In this document: positions 1 to 8,363 of the stretch, one piece after another
How the letters are laid out: each line of letters begins with the position of its first letter
Numbering within the stretch: the first letter of the stretch is position 1
NCBI GenBank assembly: GCA_964513565.1
Contig: CAZENE010000017.1
Span: 1 to 64,000, forward strand
Direction: 5' to 3'
Length of the DNA stretch: 64,000 nucleotides
DNA from: Delta-02 sp964513565
Lineage (GTDB): Bacteria; Desulfobacterota; Syntrophorhabdia; Syntrophorhabdales; Syntrophorhabdaceae
Position numbers and translations under genes: made by a program
The notes under the pieces: model-generated
Databases searched by the model: none
Told to the model about the DNA's origin: nothing
The model's input: only the letters and a program-made list of their open reading frames with translations

Positions 1-500
1 CTGATACTGAAATTGTATTTGCCGCTGACCTTTCCCTTGACGACAGGTCCAATATAAAGTTCTACTCCCTTTTCACTATGTGCTTTGAAATATTCCCTTT
101 CCGAGTAATTAACGTGAGGCGATGGATATTTGTTTGAGTGCAGAATGAGATTGGCATTCCTGTCGATAAAGACGAGAAATCCCTTGTCCGGCAGTCCGGA
201 AGCAAGCCTTGTCAGCCATTCCCAGTCCTCGGCTGATGCCGCCTGTTCTCCCATTCTTCTTCGTTGAATTCTTTCAGCGACGGCATGGAGAATGGCCTCA
301 GCGCCGACAACCGTCCGCTTCATCCGTTCTTCCAGGGACAAGGATGATTTTTCCAGTATAGCCTGCGTACGATCGAGCGTGTAGTAATAATCTGTTCGTG
401 CTGTGAACCAGAGGGCAAAGCCGTCTATACTGATCAGAAACAGAAGGATTATCAATAGATAATTGAAGGATGTAAACCGATAAGATCTTTTTTGTTCCAT
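1..500 (-). CDS. Membrane sensor protein, periplasmic cache-like domain (partial, C-terminus outside window)
   Basis: Translating leftward from an ATG at 500 gives an open frame to the window edge (about 166 residues), so only the N-terminus is seen. It begins with a short basic stretch (MEQKRSYRF) and one membrane segment at about residues 13-32. An extracytoplasmic region follows with features of double-cache/PDC sensors: a helical stretch, then 'FLVFIDRNANLILHS' and 'SEREYFKAHSE...LYIGPVVKGKVSGKYNFSI', the familiar YF-x-IGP-x(n)-G-x-W/Y pattern of PDC sensors feeding diguanylate cyclases or histidine kinases. The output domain lies outside the window, so kinase, GGDEF or chemoreceptor cannot be distinguished. 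Confidence 0.75.
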   Translation of the reverse strand, partial: MEQKRSYRFTSFNYLLIILLFLISIDGFALWFTARTDYYYTLDRTQAILEKSSLSLEERMKRTVVGAEAILHAVAERIQRRRMGEQAASAEDWEWLTRLASGLPDKGFLVFIDRNANLILHSNKYPSPHVNYSEREYFKAHSEKGVELYIGPVVKGKVSGKYNFSI

Positions 501-622
501 ATGTTACGGTGAACCTAGTTATATAGTTTATGATTTTTCTCAGGTCTTGGCAAGCATACGTAGTCTGGCACTTGGTGAACATTCCGGGATGGCATTTACG
601 TAGGTTTTCCGACGCATTCTTG

Positions 623-802
623 TCAGTACCCGCAAAGCCTTTTTATCTGGTTTTCGATTGTTTCAATTTGGTTCCGTGCTTCCATGTTTTCTTCCGGCGT
701 TAACGTTCCAGACATTATCTTTTCAGTGATTGCCTGGCGTTCGTCGTAAAGGGCGAGCAATGTGTTGGCGAGTTCCCGATCATCCATCTTAATGTATGAC
801 AT
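623..802 (-). CDS. Small hypothetical protein, 59 aa, helical
   Basis: A 59-residue frame from ATG at 802 to TGA, starting MSYIKMDDRELANTLLALYD and ending in an acidic/basic amphipathic helix with the C-terminus RLCGY. The composition (many E, R, K, Q, L; no long hydrophobic stretch) suggests a soluble, mostly helical protein. No clear Shine-Dalgarno is seen before the first ATG; an internal ATG (residue 6) is an alternative. It sits upstream of, and on the same strand as, the cache sensor. No family is recognised. Confidence 0.5.
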   Translation of the reverse strand: MSYIKMDDRELANTLLALYDERQAITEKIMSGTLTPEENMEARNQIETIENQIKRLCGY

Positions 803-872
803 TATAATACAATAGGGAGTGATGTGTCAAAACTTCCGGAAACTCCGTGGCAACTATTTATCAGGATGCCGG

Positions 873-1509
873 CTATTTAAGATATGACCTGAACCCGATT
901 GAAAATATATCCTGGGAATATTGATGACGTTTTTCCTTTTGTCTAAAGGTTCTATCGTATTTTTCAACTTCTTCTCCGCTGATATTAAATGCTTCACTAT
1001 ATTTAAATTTCCATTTATGGCCCTCGAATGATCTTTCCGTTAACTCAAGCGCAAGCAACCCGTACGGATATTCTCCATTCATATCGCTGACATTCAGGTC
1101 TTTGCCACTTTTGAACCCATGCTTACAATAATTATGAGGATCACCCAATATTACGATCCCTTGTATCCCTTTTTTTATAACAATATCTCTTGTATGCCTT
1201 ATCAACGCACTGCCAATACCCTTGCGTTGATGCTCGGGAAGAACACTCGGGACCGAAGCTTACGATCTCCATCTCCTGGCTATTTTCATATATCAACCAT
1301 GCTTTCGTGTACATTATATTTCCGACTATTTTTCCATCATATTCTGCAACAAAATCAAGTTCATTTAAAAAATCAGGGTGATTTCTCATTTTATGCACTA
1401 AATAATGTTCGTTGCATCCGGGGAAGTATAAATTCCAAAATGTTTCTCTCGTTAATTCTTCAACTTCGCGAAAATCTTTTTCCATTTCATTTCTGATCGT
1501 AATATTCAT
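873..1509 (-). pseudogene. GNAT-family N-acetyltransferase, frameshifted
   Basis: The start is ATG at 1509 (MNITIRNEMEKDFREVEEL...), with AAGGAA seven bases upstream. The first frame runs through 'FVAEYDGKIVGNIMYTKA' and 'EIVSFGP'. It then goes out of frame near 1255, and the acetyl-CoA loop 'SVLPEHQRKGIGSALIRH' (Q-x-x-G-x-G/A motif) continues in the neighbouring frame to a stop at 873 (C-terminus 'RSYLK'). Joined, the halves make a typical acetyltransferase of about 210 residues with all core motifs. One extra base, or two lost bases, after the FGP codons explains the break. With only one lesion, this is either a recent pseudogene or a sequencing/assembly error. Substrate unknown. Confidence 0.75.
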
Positions 1510-1599
1510 TCGAATTTCCTTGGTTTTGACTAATAATTTCTCGTCATCATGATTCTCTAATATTTTCATGAGGATACTGTAATAATCCCGATTAAGCAA

Positions 1600-1950
1600 G
1601 GACTTTCGTCATAGAATTCCGGCAGGAAACCTGTCCCGTACTGCAGTCCAAGAGCAAGAACTTACCTGAAAGCTTAAAAATATTTTTAATGATCATTTCT
1701 TGCCGGACCGGCCCTGATACTCAGCAGCAAAATATATCTAAGTATTTGATATGCGGATATTTCCCATCTACAGAGCGTCCTGATCCTTCTTTAGGCAGTC
1801 ACGTTGCAAACCGTTTGAGTATCGAATTTACAGAAGGGTACACATTTTTTGTTTGCTATCAAAAGTCATTCCATATTATGAATGATAAGGGCAGAGTTCA
1901 TAGATCGGCTGAATAATGATTCTGGGGTAATATTCTAAAGGGGGTTCACT
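1600..1950. other. Intergenic, no supported gene
   Basis: About 350 bp without a convincing gene. A 75-codon open frame exists on the plus strand, but it has no ribosome binding site and its composition is not protein-like. The stretch probably holds the promoter of the downstream tandem-cache gene, but no clear promoter was identified. Confidence 0.5.
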
Positions 1951-2844
1951 ATGGGTAAGCTCGGCTCCACATTGGTCGTCGCAGCAATCTTCACCTTGCT
2001 TCTGTCTCCTCATGTTCTTTTCTCCCAGTCAACGGACATTAAGTACCCCGAGACCAAACAGGTGCTCAGTATTGTTGAGGATGCATCGCGATTGGTTGGG
2101 CAGAAGGGAGAAGCCGCTTTTCCGGAATTTAAGAAAAGAGGCAGCAAGTGGTTGCATGGCGATACTTACGTATTCGTCATTGATACAAAAGGGAACGTTA
2201 TCATTAACCCGAACCGTCCAGAACTGGAAGGAAAAAACCAGATCGCCCTGAAGGACGCGATGGGGAAACCGTTCATCAAAAACTTTATTGTGGAAGTGAC
2301 CGGATATCCCGGAAAAACCCAGGGATGGTCCCATTATGTCTGGTTCAAGCCGGGACACGAGATCGCATCGTGGAAAACATCCTATATGAAACTCGTGAAA
2401 GCGCCGTCAGGGAAAGAGTATATTGTCGGCAGCGGCCTTTATGAAATGAGGCCGGAGAAAGTTTTTGTCACAGACGTAGTGAACGAGGCCGCCGCATTGG
2501 TAAAGAAAGACGGTCGCAAGGCCTTTCCCGTGTTGCGGGACCGGACAGGCGAATTCAATTATTTATCAACATATGTCTTCGTTATTGACCAGGATGGCAG
2601 AGATCTTGTAAATCCTGCTTTTCCGCAGCATGAAGGCAAGTCTGTCCTTGACCTGAAGGATTCCAGCGGAATATTCTTCATCAGGGATATGATGACAATG
2701 TTATCCTCCAGGGACAGTGGCTGGCTTGTATATTCCTGGCCAAAACCGAGAACCACTCAACCTGCAAATAAAGAAACCTACGTGCGTAAAGTTAAAAGCG
2801 GTAATGAGATTTTCTACGTAGGTTCAGGGATTTACCTGGAATAA
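1951..2844 (+). CDS. Secreted protein with two tandem cache domains
   Basis: 297 residues from ATG after an AAAGGGGG ribosome binding site. A signal peptide (residues about 1-26, cleavage near FSQS) is followed by two homologous cache-type domains, about 30-165 and 170-297. Each has the pattern 'helix - AFPEF/AFPVLRDR - TYVFVID..G..L.NP..P..EGK - LKD..G..FI..' and ends in '(V)GSG(L/I)Y'. This is the sCache/'double Cache' type usually found as the sensor part of chemoreceptors and kinases. No membrane anchor or output domain follows, so it is probably a free periplasmic ligand-binding protein that would need a partner, perhaps the symporter downstream or a kinase. Ligand unknown; small organic acids are common for this fold. 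Confidence 0.8.
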   Translation: MGKLGSTLVVAAIFTLLLSPHVLFSQSTDIKYPETKQVLSIVEDASRLVGQKGEAAFPEFKKRGSKWLHGDTYVFVIDTKGNVIINPNRPELEGKNQIALKDAMGKPFIKNFIVEVTGYPGKTQGWSHYVWFKPGHEIASWKTSYMKLVKAPSGKEYIVGSGLYEMRPEKVFVTDVVNEAAALVKKDGRKAFPVLRDRTGEFNYLSTYVFVIDQDGRDLVNPAFPQHEGKSVLDLKDSSGIFFIRDMMTMLSSRDSGWLVYSWPKPRTTQPANKETYVRKVKSGNEIFYVGSGIYLE

Positions 2845-2852
2845 TCCCTGAA
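2823..2852 (+). terminator. Perfect 10-bp hairpin overlapping the stop codon of the cache gene
   Basis: TTCAGGGATT and AATCCCTGAA form a perfect 10-bp stem around a 10-nt loop containing the last codons; the TAA stop is at 2842-2844. It is not followed by a good T run, so it may be a weak terminator or an mRNA-stabilising hairpin. Confidence 0.4.
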
Positions 2853-2998
2853 TCGTCTTCGGCAAAGCAGATATTCTGTACGAATGTCCCGATCTAATTT
2901 TCCGGTTGCACGAAGAATGAATTTCATTGCCAGACCAGGACGCGCAGCGGGTTTATGTCTTTGGGCAGCCGCACAACATTCAAAAAGGGGGTAGTTCT

Positions 2999-3118
2999 AT
3001 GAATCCAGTTCAACCTGATCCTATGTTTCCGTGGTACATCTGGTGGATAATGGTCATCGGCCTATTTGTCTTCACTTTTATCGGAACTTGGATAGTTACA
3101 AGGAGGTGGGACGAATGA
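2999..3118 (+). CDS. Small single-pass membrane protein paired with sodium:solute symporter (39 aa)
   Basis: 39 residues, ATG at 2999 preceded by an AAAAAGGGGG ribosome binding site. It has a short N-terminus (MNPVQPDPMFP), one aromatic-rich membrane helix (about residues 12-33, containing WYIWWIMVIG) and a basic/acidic tail (TRRWDE). The stop overlaps the symporter start as ATGA, and the symporter ribosome binding site (AAGGAGG) lies inside this gene, so the two are translationally coupled. Tiny membrane proteins directly upstream of SSS-family symporters are a recognised arrangement ('symporter small accessory protein'). It probably forms a two-component transporter with the next product. 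Confidence 0.85.
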   Translation: MNPVQPDPMFPWYIWWIMVIGLFVFTFIGTWIVTRRWDE

Positions 3119-4668
3119 ACTCACAATTTCTTCCCATACCTGAAATAACAGTCACAATGGCAGTTACTTCGTCGATCGGCATCGCCGTTCTTCTCGCTAT
3201 TTCGATCCTCCTCGGGTTTCTCGCAAAGAAACAATGGACATCCTTCGATGAATATCTCGTCGGCAAAAGGGACATGGGCCCCGTCGTGACGGGTTGTGCT
3301 CTCTCGGCGTCATACCTTTCCGGCTGGGCTTTCTGCGGAAGTACGGGTATCGTATACACCGTCGGATTTTCGGGAATGTGGTTCGCTGGCATGTGGAGCC
3401 TTATCGGGGTTATACCCTGCATATGGGTAGCTTCCAGGAAAACCAGGGAATTTGCCGTTAAACTTGGCGCGGCGACAGTCCCCGAACTTATGGGCCGCCG
3501 CTATGAATCGAAGGGAGTCCAGACCGTAGTAAGTGTCAGCATGCTCTTTTTTCTTTTCATATATTCGGTAGGCCAGTTGAAAGCCGCCGGCGGTGTCTGG
3601 TATGCCGTAACGGGTTTCCCTCCCGCGTTATGCCTTTTTCTTGGTGTCTTTATAGCCTGGATCTATATGGTGCTCGGGGGCTATGTCGGTACGAATTGGT
3701 CCATGGCTTTCCAGGGGGGCTTTCTCGGAATCGTCGGCATGCTAGTTGGTATAATTGCGCTTGTAAAATCTGGCGGTTTTGCGGAAATTTCAAATCAGAT
3801 CATGGCTCAGGATCCCCGACTTCTGCTTCTCATACGGCCCGACCTTCCATCTACAGGCCCTACGGAATTCTTCTCCAGCTGGGTCGGCCTTTTGTCCATA
3901 CCGTTCATATTCTTCACTATGGCAATCGGCTTCCCCCATAATCTTGGGAGATTTCTGGGAATGAAGAAGATGTCCAAGAAAGAATTCTGGGTTCTCGTCC
4001 TGATCGTGTGGGCGATTACAGGGTTGCCCGTCATGCTCGCGGCATCTACCAACGGCCTTATAACGCGGATGCTCTTTGGACCCGAACTTTTCAAGATAGA
4101 GCCCTGGAAGGCGGACCTTGCGGCGCCGCTGCTGACATATGCCGTAGGCGGAATTCCCCTGCAAACCCTGTATGTCATGGGCCTTTTTGCTGCAACCCTC
4201 TCGACCCTTGCCGGTATGGTTATGATCATGAGCGCTAACGTCACACGCGACATCATTACTCTCTGGTGGCCGAGCGTTAAAGACAAAACTCTCATAAGGA
4301 TGTCTTACTTTCTCATAGCGCTTTTCCTATTTCTTCCATTTTACTGGACATGGAAAAGGCCGCCCGAACTGCTTTCCGTATTTATGGGTCTCGCAGCGAT
4401 GGGCCTCGGCGCAATATTTTTCTTTGTCACAGCCATGTCGTATTACTGGAAAGGTGCAACAAAATGGGGGGCGATCACCACGGTTGTATACGGGACTATA
4501 GCCAGCCTCGTGGGTGGTTATCTCGTCTTTAGCAAAAAAGTAATGGGTATGGGAACCATGGAATGGATATTGTTATTAGGATGCTTGGTTCTTTTCGTTG
4601 GGGTCAGTAAGATCACGAAAAAACCCTCGGATAAACTGCTCGCCGAGCTTTTCCCCGGCCGCAAATGA
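3115..4668 (+). CDS. Sodium:solute symporter (SSS family)
   Basis: 517 residues from the ATG that overlaps the upstream stop; a longer frame exists, but its extra N-terminus is the out-of-frame shadow of the small partner gene. About 13 hydrophobic segments span the protein. The first helices carry the SSS signature region 'FDEYLVGKRDMGPVVTGCALSASYLSGWAFCGSTGIVYTVG', where the unwound TM1 and substrate contacts lie, and 'ATVPELMGRRYESKG' follows as usual for the family. It should use the Na+ gradient to import a small organic acid, amino acid or similar solute; the substrate is not readable from sequence. Encoded with the 39-aa membrane partner and followed by a strong terminator, so this is a two-gene operon. 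Confidence 0.9.
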   Translation: MNSQFLPIPEITVTMAVTSSIGIAVLLAISILLGFLAKKQWTSFDEYLVGKRDMGPVVTGCALSASYLSGWAFCGSTGIVYTVGFSGMWFAGMWSLIGVIPCIWVASRKTREFAVKLGAATVPELMGRRYESKGVQTVVSVSMLFFLFIYSVGQLKAAGGVWYAVTGFPPALCLFLGVFIAWIYMVLGGYVGTNWSMAFQGGFLGIVGMLVGIIALVKSGGFAEISNQIMAQDPRLLLLIRPDLPSTGPTEFFSSWVGLLSIPFIFFTMAIGFPHNLGRFLGMKKMSKKEFWVLVLIVWAITGLPVMLAASTNGLITRMLFGPELFKIEPWKADLAAPLLTYAVGGIPLQTLYVMGLFAATLSTLAGMVMIMSANVTRDIITLWWPSVKDKTLIRMSYFLIALFLFLPFYWTWKRPPELLSVFMGLAAMGLGAIFFFVTAMSYYWKGATKWGAITTVVYGTIASLVGGYLVFSKKVMGMGTMEWILLLGCLVLFVGVSKITKKPSDKLLAELFPGRK

Positions 4669-4689
4669 AACGTTGAATTATATGCCGAG

Positions 4690-4730
4690 AAAAAACAGGG
4701 CTCAGGAATCCTGAGCCCTGTTTTTTTAAC
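4690..4730 (+). terminator. Strong Rho-independent terminator after the symporter
   Basis: An AACAGGGCTCAGGA / TCCTGAGCCCTGTT stem with a very short loop, flanked by an A run on the left and T7 on the right. The A run could let it act on both strands, but only the plus strand has a gene ending here. Confidence 0.9.
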
Positions 4731-4838
4731 TTGCCACAGTAATTTCTTAAATATAATGTATAATTGTGCTTTTTGTGTAGAACTCTGTTAAGTTTATTGA
4801 CGCGGTATCCAATGGACCCATTGTCGTAGGTACACAAT

Positions 4839-6983
4839 ATGAAAAAATCATTGAGATCACGTCCGGAACTGCTCGAAGAAATTTCACTATTAGAACAAAG
4901 AATAGAGGAACTTGAACGGTCTCTGGCCAAACGTGAAGTGACCGAGGAGAGCGAGGAGACCTTTCGGTCTTTAATAAATGCCACTAATGAAACCCTGATC
5001 TTGATAGACACGGAAGGGATTATCCTTGTGGCAAATGAGACGGTTGCCCGGAGGTTAGGCCAAAGTGTTCAGGGGTTGATCGGCACCTCGCAATATGATT
5101 ATTTCCCCCCGGATGTCGCCCGGTCTAGAAAAGAATACTGCGATAGGGTTATTAGTACGGGAAAGCCTGTCAGTTTTGAGGATGAGCGTGCAGGCAGATC
5201 TTTCGAAATTATCGCTTATCCCGTTTTTGATGCAGCAGGCACGGTGTCAAAAATAGCGATTTTCGCGCAGGATATAACCGATCGAAAGCAGGCTGAAAAA
5301 GCGCTCCGGGAGAGTGAACAACGGTTCTTTATAGCTTCATCGACGACGTCGGACATCATTTGGGACTGGAATATCATGGATAACAAAGTCGTATGGTTTG
5401 GTGACATAGACACGATGCTCGGGTATGATACCGGTGACTTCCCCGGGACATTTGAAGACTGGGAAAAAACGATCCATCCGGATGATCATGACCGGGTGAT
5501 GGCGGGCCTGTACCAATACCTGCGTGAGCAGGTTCCCTTTGATGAGGAATATCGCATAGTGCGGAGAGACGGGAGCGTGCGCTACTGGACAGACCGGGGT
5601 GTTGTCCTGTACGACGAAAAGGGAAATGCTGCCAGAATGATCGGTGCCTGCACCGACGTCACAAGCCGTAAAAAGGCAGAGGAAGCGTTGCGTAAAGCCC
5701 ATGATGAACTGGAAATTCGTGTACAGGAACGAACCATACAATTGACCGAGGCCTACACGTCTCTCCAGTGTGAGATGAAAGAAAGGAAGCGAGCGGAGGA
5801 ACAGCTCTACCAGTCTCGAAAATTGGAGGCCGTTGGCACTCTCGCGGGAGGCATCGCGCACGATTTTAACAATGTCCTCGCAGCCATCATCGGGTTTGGC
5901 GAGATAGTACAGGAAGACCTCCCTCCGGAAAGCCAGGATGCCAGGTACCTTCAAAAAGTGCTCATCGCCGCTTACCGGGGACGGGATCTCGTTCAGCAGA
6001 TCCTCGCGTTTTCCAGGAAGTCAGCGCTTACGAGAAAGCCCCTGTCTCTCTATCCTATCGTCAAGGAGACCGTCCAGCTTTTGCGGGCCGCCGTTCCCTC
6101 CACTATCGAGATCCAGCTTAAAATAAAAACTGAGAAAGATACTATTTTCGCCACGGCATCGGAGTTCCAGCAGGTCCTCATGAATCTCGCCACCAATGCG
6201 TCCTTTGCCATGAAGGAAAAGGGCGGGGTACTCGAAATAAGCGTAGCCAACGTGGACCTCGGATCTGATCCCATCATGCTGGATATAGATATCGAACCCG
6301 GAGAATATGTCCAGCTTGCAGTGTCCGATACAGGAAGCGGAATGACGCCCGAGGTCATCAAACGGGTATTCGAGCCCTTTTTCACTACAAAAGGGGTTGG
6401 TGAAGGGACTGGTATGGGTTTGGCTGTCGTTTACGGGATCGTGAAAAGTCTCGGCGGCATTCTCTCCGTTGAGAGCGAACCGGGGTCAGGTTCTACGTTC
6501 CGGGTTTATTTGCCGGTGGTCCGGCCCGATGAGAGACCCGAAATCGGCGAAGCGCAGAGGATGCCAAAAGGTGGTGCCGAACGGATCCTTTTTATCGATG
6601 ACGAGGAATTTCTTGTAGAATGGGGAAAGGTGACGCTTGAAAATCTCGGGTACACGACGGTTGCCATGACTGACAGCGCGGAGGCGCTTGCAATCTTCAC
6701 TGCCGACCCTTCCCGGTTCGACCTCGTCATTCTTGACCAGACCATGCCGAAACTTACAGGTCTGCAATTTGCCCGGAAGATCCTGGCGATGCGGAATGAT
6801 ATCCCCATTATTCTCTACACAGGGTATAGTGACAATGTCTCGCCAGAGAAAGCGCAAGATGCGGGCATCAAGGAATTCCTCATGAAGCCCTTGGGGAAGA
6901 AGAAGCTCGCGGAGGTGGTCCGGAGGACGCTGGATACAACCAGGTCTGCATCCTCAATTCCGGGGCCGTCACATCCCCAATAA
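4839..6983 (+). CDS. PAS-PAS hybrid histidine kinase with C-terminal receiver
   Basis: 714 residues, predicted cytoplasmic (no membrane helix). Order: N-terminal coiled coil (10-40); PAS 1 (about 40-150, ending 'FAQDITDRKQAE'); PAS 2 of the PAS_3 type (about 160-280); second coiled coil (280-330); HisKA with phospho-acceptor H341 in 'GTLAGGIAHDFNN'; HATPase_c with N box 'QVLMNLATNAS', G1 'DTGSGM' and G2 'GTGMGL'; a linker; and a receiver domain with acidic pair 'FIDDEE', phospho-acceptor D633 ('ILDQTMP') and the conserved Lys in 'FLMKPLG'. The HDFNN-type HisKA is common in Desulfobacterota orphan kinases. No response regulator gene is adjacent, so phosphate probably goes to the internal receiver or to distant partners. 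Close in plan and sequence to the kinase at 54072-56438. Confidence 0.93.
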   Translation: MKKSLRSRPELLEEISLLEQRIEELERSLAKREVTEESEETFRSLINATNETLILIDTEGIILVANETVARRLGQSVQGLIGTSQYDYFPPDVARSRKEYCDRVISTGKPVSFEDERAGRSFEIIAYPVFDAAGTVSKIAIFAQDITDRKQAEKALRESEQRFFIASSTTSDIIWDWNIMDNKVVWFGDIDTMLGYDTGDFPGTFEDWEKTIHPDDHDRVMAGLYQYLREQVPFDEEYRIVRRDGSVRYWTDRGVVLYDEKGNAARMIGACTDVTSRKKAEEALRKAHDELEIRVQERTIQLTEAYTSLQCEMKERKRAEEQLYQSRKLEAVGTLAGGIAHDFNNVLAAIIGFGEIVQEDLPPESQDARYLQKVLIAAYRGRDLVQQILAFSRKSALTRKPLSLYPIVKETVQLLRAAVPSTIEIQLKIKTEKDTIFATASEFQQVLMNLATNASFAMKEKGGVLEISVANVDLGSDPIMLDIDIEPGEYVQLAVSDTGSGMTPEVIKRVFEPFFTTKGVGEGTGMGLAVVYGIVKSLGGILSVESEPGSGSTFRVYLPVVRPDERPEIGEAQRMPKGGAERILFIDDEEFLVEWGKVTLENLGYTTVAMTDSAEALAIFTADPSRFDLVILDQTMPKLTGLQFARKILAMRNDIPIILYTGYSDNVSPEKAQDAGIKEFLMKPLGKKKLAEVVRRTLDTTRSASSIPGPSHPQ

Positions 6984-7099
6984 ATTCAATTGGGACAATG
7001 TTTACTTTTTAATACTACTGAGGACTTGTTTTTTGATCCGATTAATGTTTTTTTAGGAGACAATTGGGAACATGACTTCAGAAAGCTAGGAGATAAAAA

Positions 7100-7264
7100 A
7101 TAAAAGTATTTGCCATCACAGGAATTGTTTGGGCGGCAATTTCATCCATCATTTTGTGGTTCAATTACCGGTTTCATGAGAGTGGCATAAATAATTGCCG
7201 CCAGGAATCACCCGAGGAGCCGGATTACAGCGAAGCGCTTGATCATATGGAAATAAAGAGATAG
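7100..7264 (+). CDS. Small N-terminally anchored membrane protein (54 aa) with apparent ATA start
   Basis: A well-formed 54-residue frame with N-terminal membrane helix (KVFAITGIVWAAISSIILWF), then a polar, acidic tail ending HMEIKR. An in-frame TAA two codons earlier rules out an upstream start, and no ATG, GTG or TTG exists before the helix. The only codon that fits is ATA at 7100, seven bases after a clear AGGAG. Either ATA is used as a rare start, or an ATG was lost by one G-to-A change (a very young pseudogene) or a base error. No family recognised. Sits alone between two unrelated genes. Confidence 0.45.
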   Translation: MKVFAITGIVWAAISSIILWFNYRFHESGINNCRQESPEEPDYSEALDHMEIKR

Positions 7265-7354
7265 ATCTTTCACATCGGCGCATTGACCGGTGAGGTCTGA
7301 CGGGCTGTTTCGTCCGGTAAAACTGCCGCTATATGAAAAGTTGTTTTTTTCGGG

Positions 7355-7756
7355 TCACGGGCAGGCCTCACTCTGCCGGACATGAATCTCCCACGCCGTC
7401 AATATATCTTCATTGTTCGGAATATTTTTTCGCAAGCGCAGGACTGCCTTTGTCCCGGGCGACCCGGCGCAGATTGGATCGTGTCCGACACCATGTTTAA
7501 TTTCCCGACCGTACCCCTGTCGGGATAGATATCGCAAATGACAGCCCCTTCCTTGTCAGGGCATCTGCAATCCGGGAAGCCATATTTTTGAGGCCTGCAA
7601 TACCTGAAGCCCTGGCGCAAATTCGAGTACGCCTCGGTCACGGGCAGGTTCGCCGACACATGTTTCGTCAGGAAATCATTCTCGTTCAGTTGCCTCGGCA
7701 ACATCGAACAACCCTGCGAGAGTAATGGTTGTGACCAGCGTCACGAATATATTCAT
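7355..7756 (-). pseudogene. Exported protein of unknown family, broken by frameshifts
   Basis: Reading leftward from ATG at 7756 (AAGGGGG ribosome binding site), a signal peptide 'MNIFVTLVTTITLAGLFDVAEA' is visible. The frame stops soon after. Coding continues in a second frame with 'NDFLTKHVSANLPVTEAYSNLRQGFRYC' and 'EGAVICDIY', and near 7500 a further shift leads to '...AVLRLRKNIPNNEDILTAWEIHV' with stop at 7355. The pieces read as one secreted protein of about 130 residues, possibly with paired cysteines. At least two frameshifts are needed. Family not recognised. Confidence 0.55.
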
Positions 7757-7845
7757 GAATCCCCCTTGCATTGCGTGTTGCTAAACTCTACCGTAGGTGA
7801 TCATGCATGTGAATATGATGCCCCGGTTATTGAAGGTTGAAATGA

Positions 7846-7873
7846 TTGCATGGGATGTTAAAATGGGTATAAT
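7846..7873 (+). promoter_or_regulatory. Probable sigma-70 promoter of the thioredoxin-like gene
   Basis: TTGCAT, 16-bp spacer, TATAAT. The expected start of transcription is near 7880, about 20 bp before the ATG at 7901. Confidence 0.5.
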
Positions 7874-7900
7874 GCGAGAAAAAAGGACCCGGAGGATAAA

Positions 7901-8350
7901 ATGCGGCGAATGATCGGTTATTTCTTTTTGGCGGTATTAGTCTTGATATGCTGCACCGAGGTTTCTTTCGCGGGCCTCGCCTTGCCTCCCGATGTCTACC
8001 GGATAGCGTCTTTAAAGGACGTTCAGGCCAAAGCCAGATCAATGAATGTCCCCATCGTGTTTCTGTATTCAAATGAGAACAGTCCATGCGGTCTTGCCAG
8101 AAAAGCCACCCTGGATGTTGTTGACGAGCTTGGAGGGCGCGCTCTGATCATTTATATCTCGAAGACCGATCAAGGCATACCCAGTGATGTAATAACCGCA
8201 ATGAACTCCCTGGCCGCCGGCAAACTCATCCCCAAAACAGTAGCGGTCAACCCGAAAACGGGCAAAGTCGAAATGGTGATCCCTTACATTGCCGACAGAG
8301 ACCAGAGAATAGCACAGACCAGGAAGATTGAGGGCCTTATACCCAAATAA
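7901..8350 (+). CDS. Secreted thioredoxin-like-fold protein, no CxxC
   Basis: 149 residues after a GGAGG ribosome binding site. It starts with a signal peptide (residues 1-24, ending SFAG). The mature part has a thioredoxin-like rhythm: 'DVQAKARSMNVPIVFLYSNENSPCGLARKATLDVV' followed by 'RALIIYISK', 'IPKTVAVNPKTGKVEMVIPY' and a C-terminal helix. A single Cys (SPCG) sits where a CxxC would begin and the second Cys is missing, so it is unlikely to be an ordinary disulfide oxidoreductase. The fold assignment is inferred from pattern only. It converges on the DUF3592-like gene with a gap of 13 bp. Confidence 0.65.
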   Translation: MRRMIGYFFLAVLVLICCTEVSFAGLALPPDVYRIASLKDVQAKARSMNVPIVFLYSNENSPCGLARKATLDVVDELGGRALIIYISKTDQGIPSDVITAMNSLAAGKLIPKTVAVNPKTGKVEMVIPYIADRDQRIAQTRKIEGLIPK

Positions 8351-8363
8351 TACGGGGCTCGTC

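Noticed and set aside
1689..1916. 75-codon open frame in the gap before the tandem-cache gene
   Set aside because: No ribosome binding site, no protein-like pattern, and no recognisable family.
3031..3114. N-terminal extension of the symporter from an upstream start
   Set aside because: The extra residues are the out-of-frame reading of the 39-aa partner gene; the ATGA-coupled start has its own AAGGAGG.
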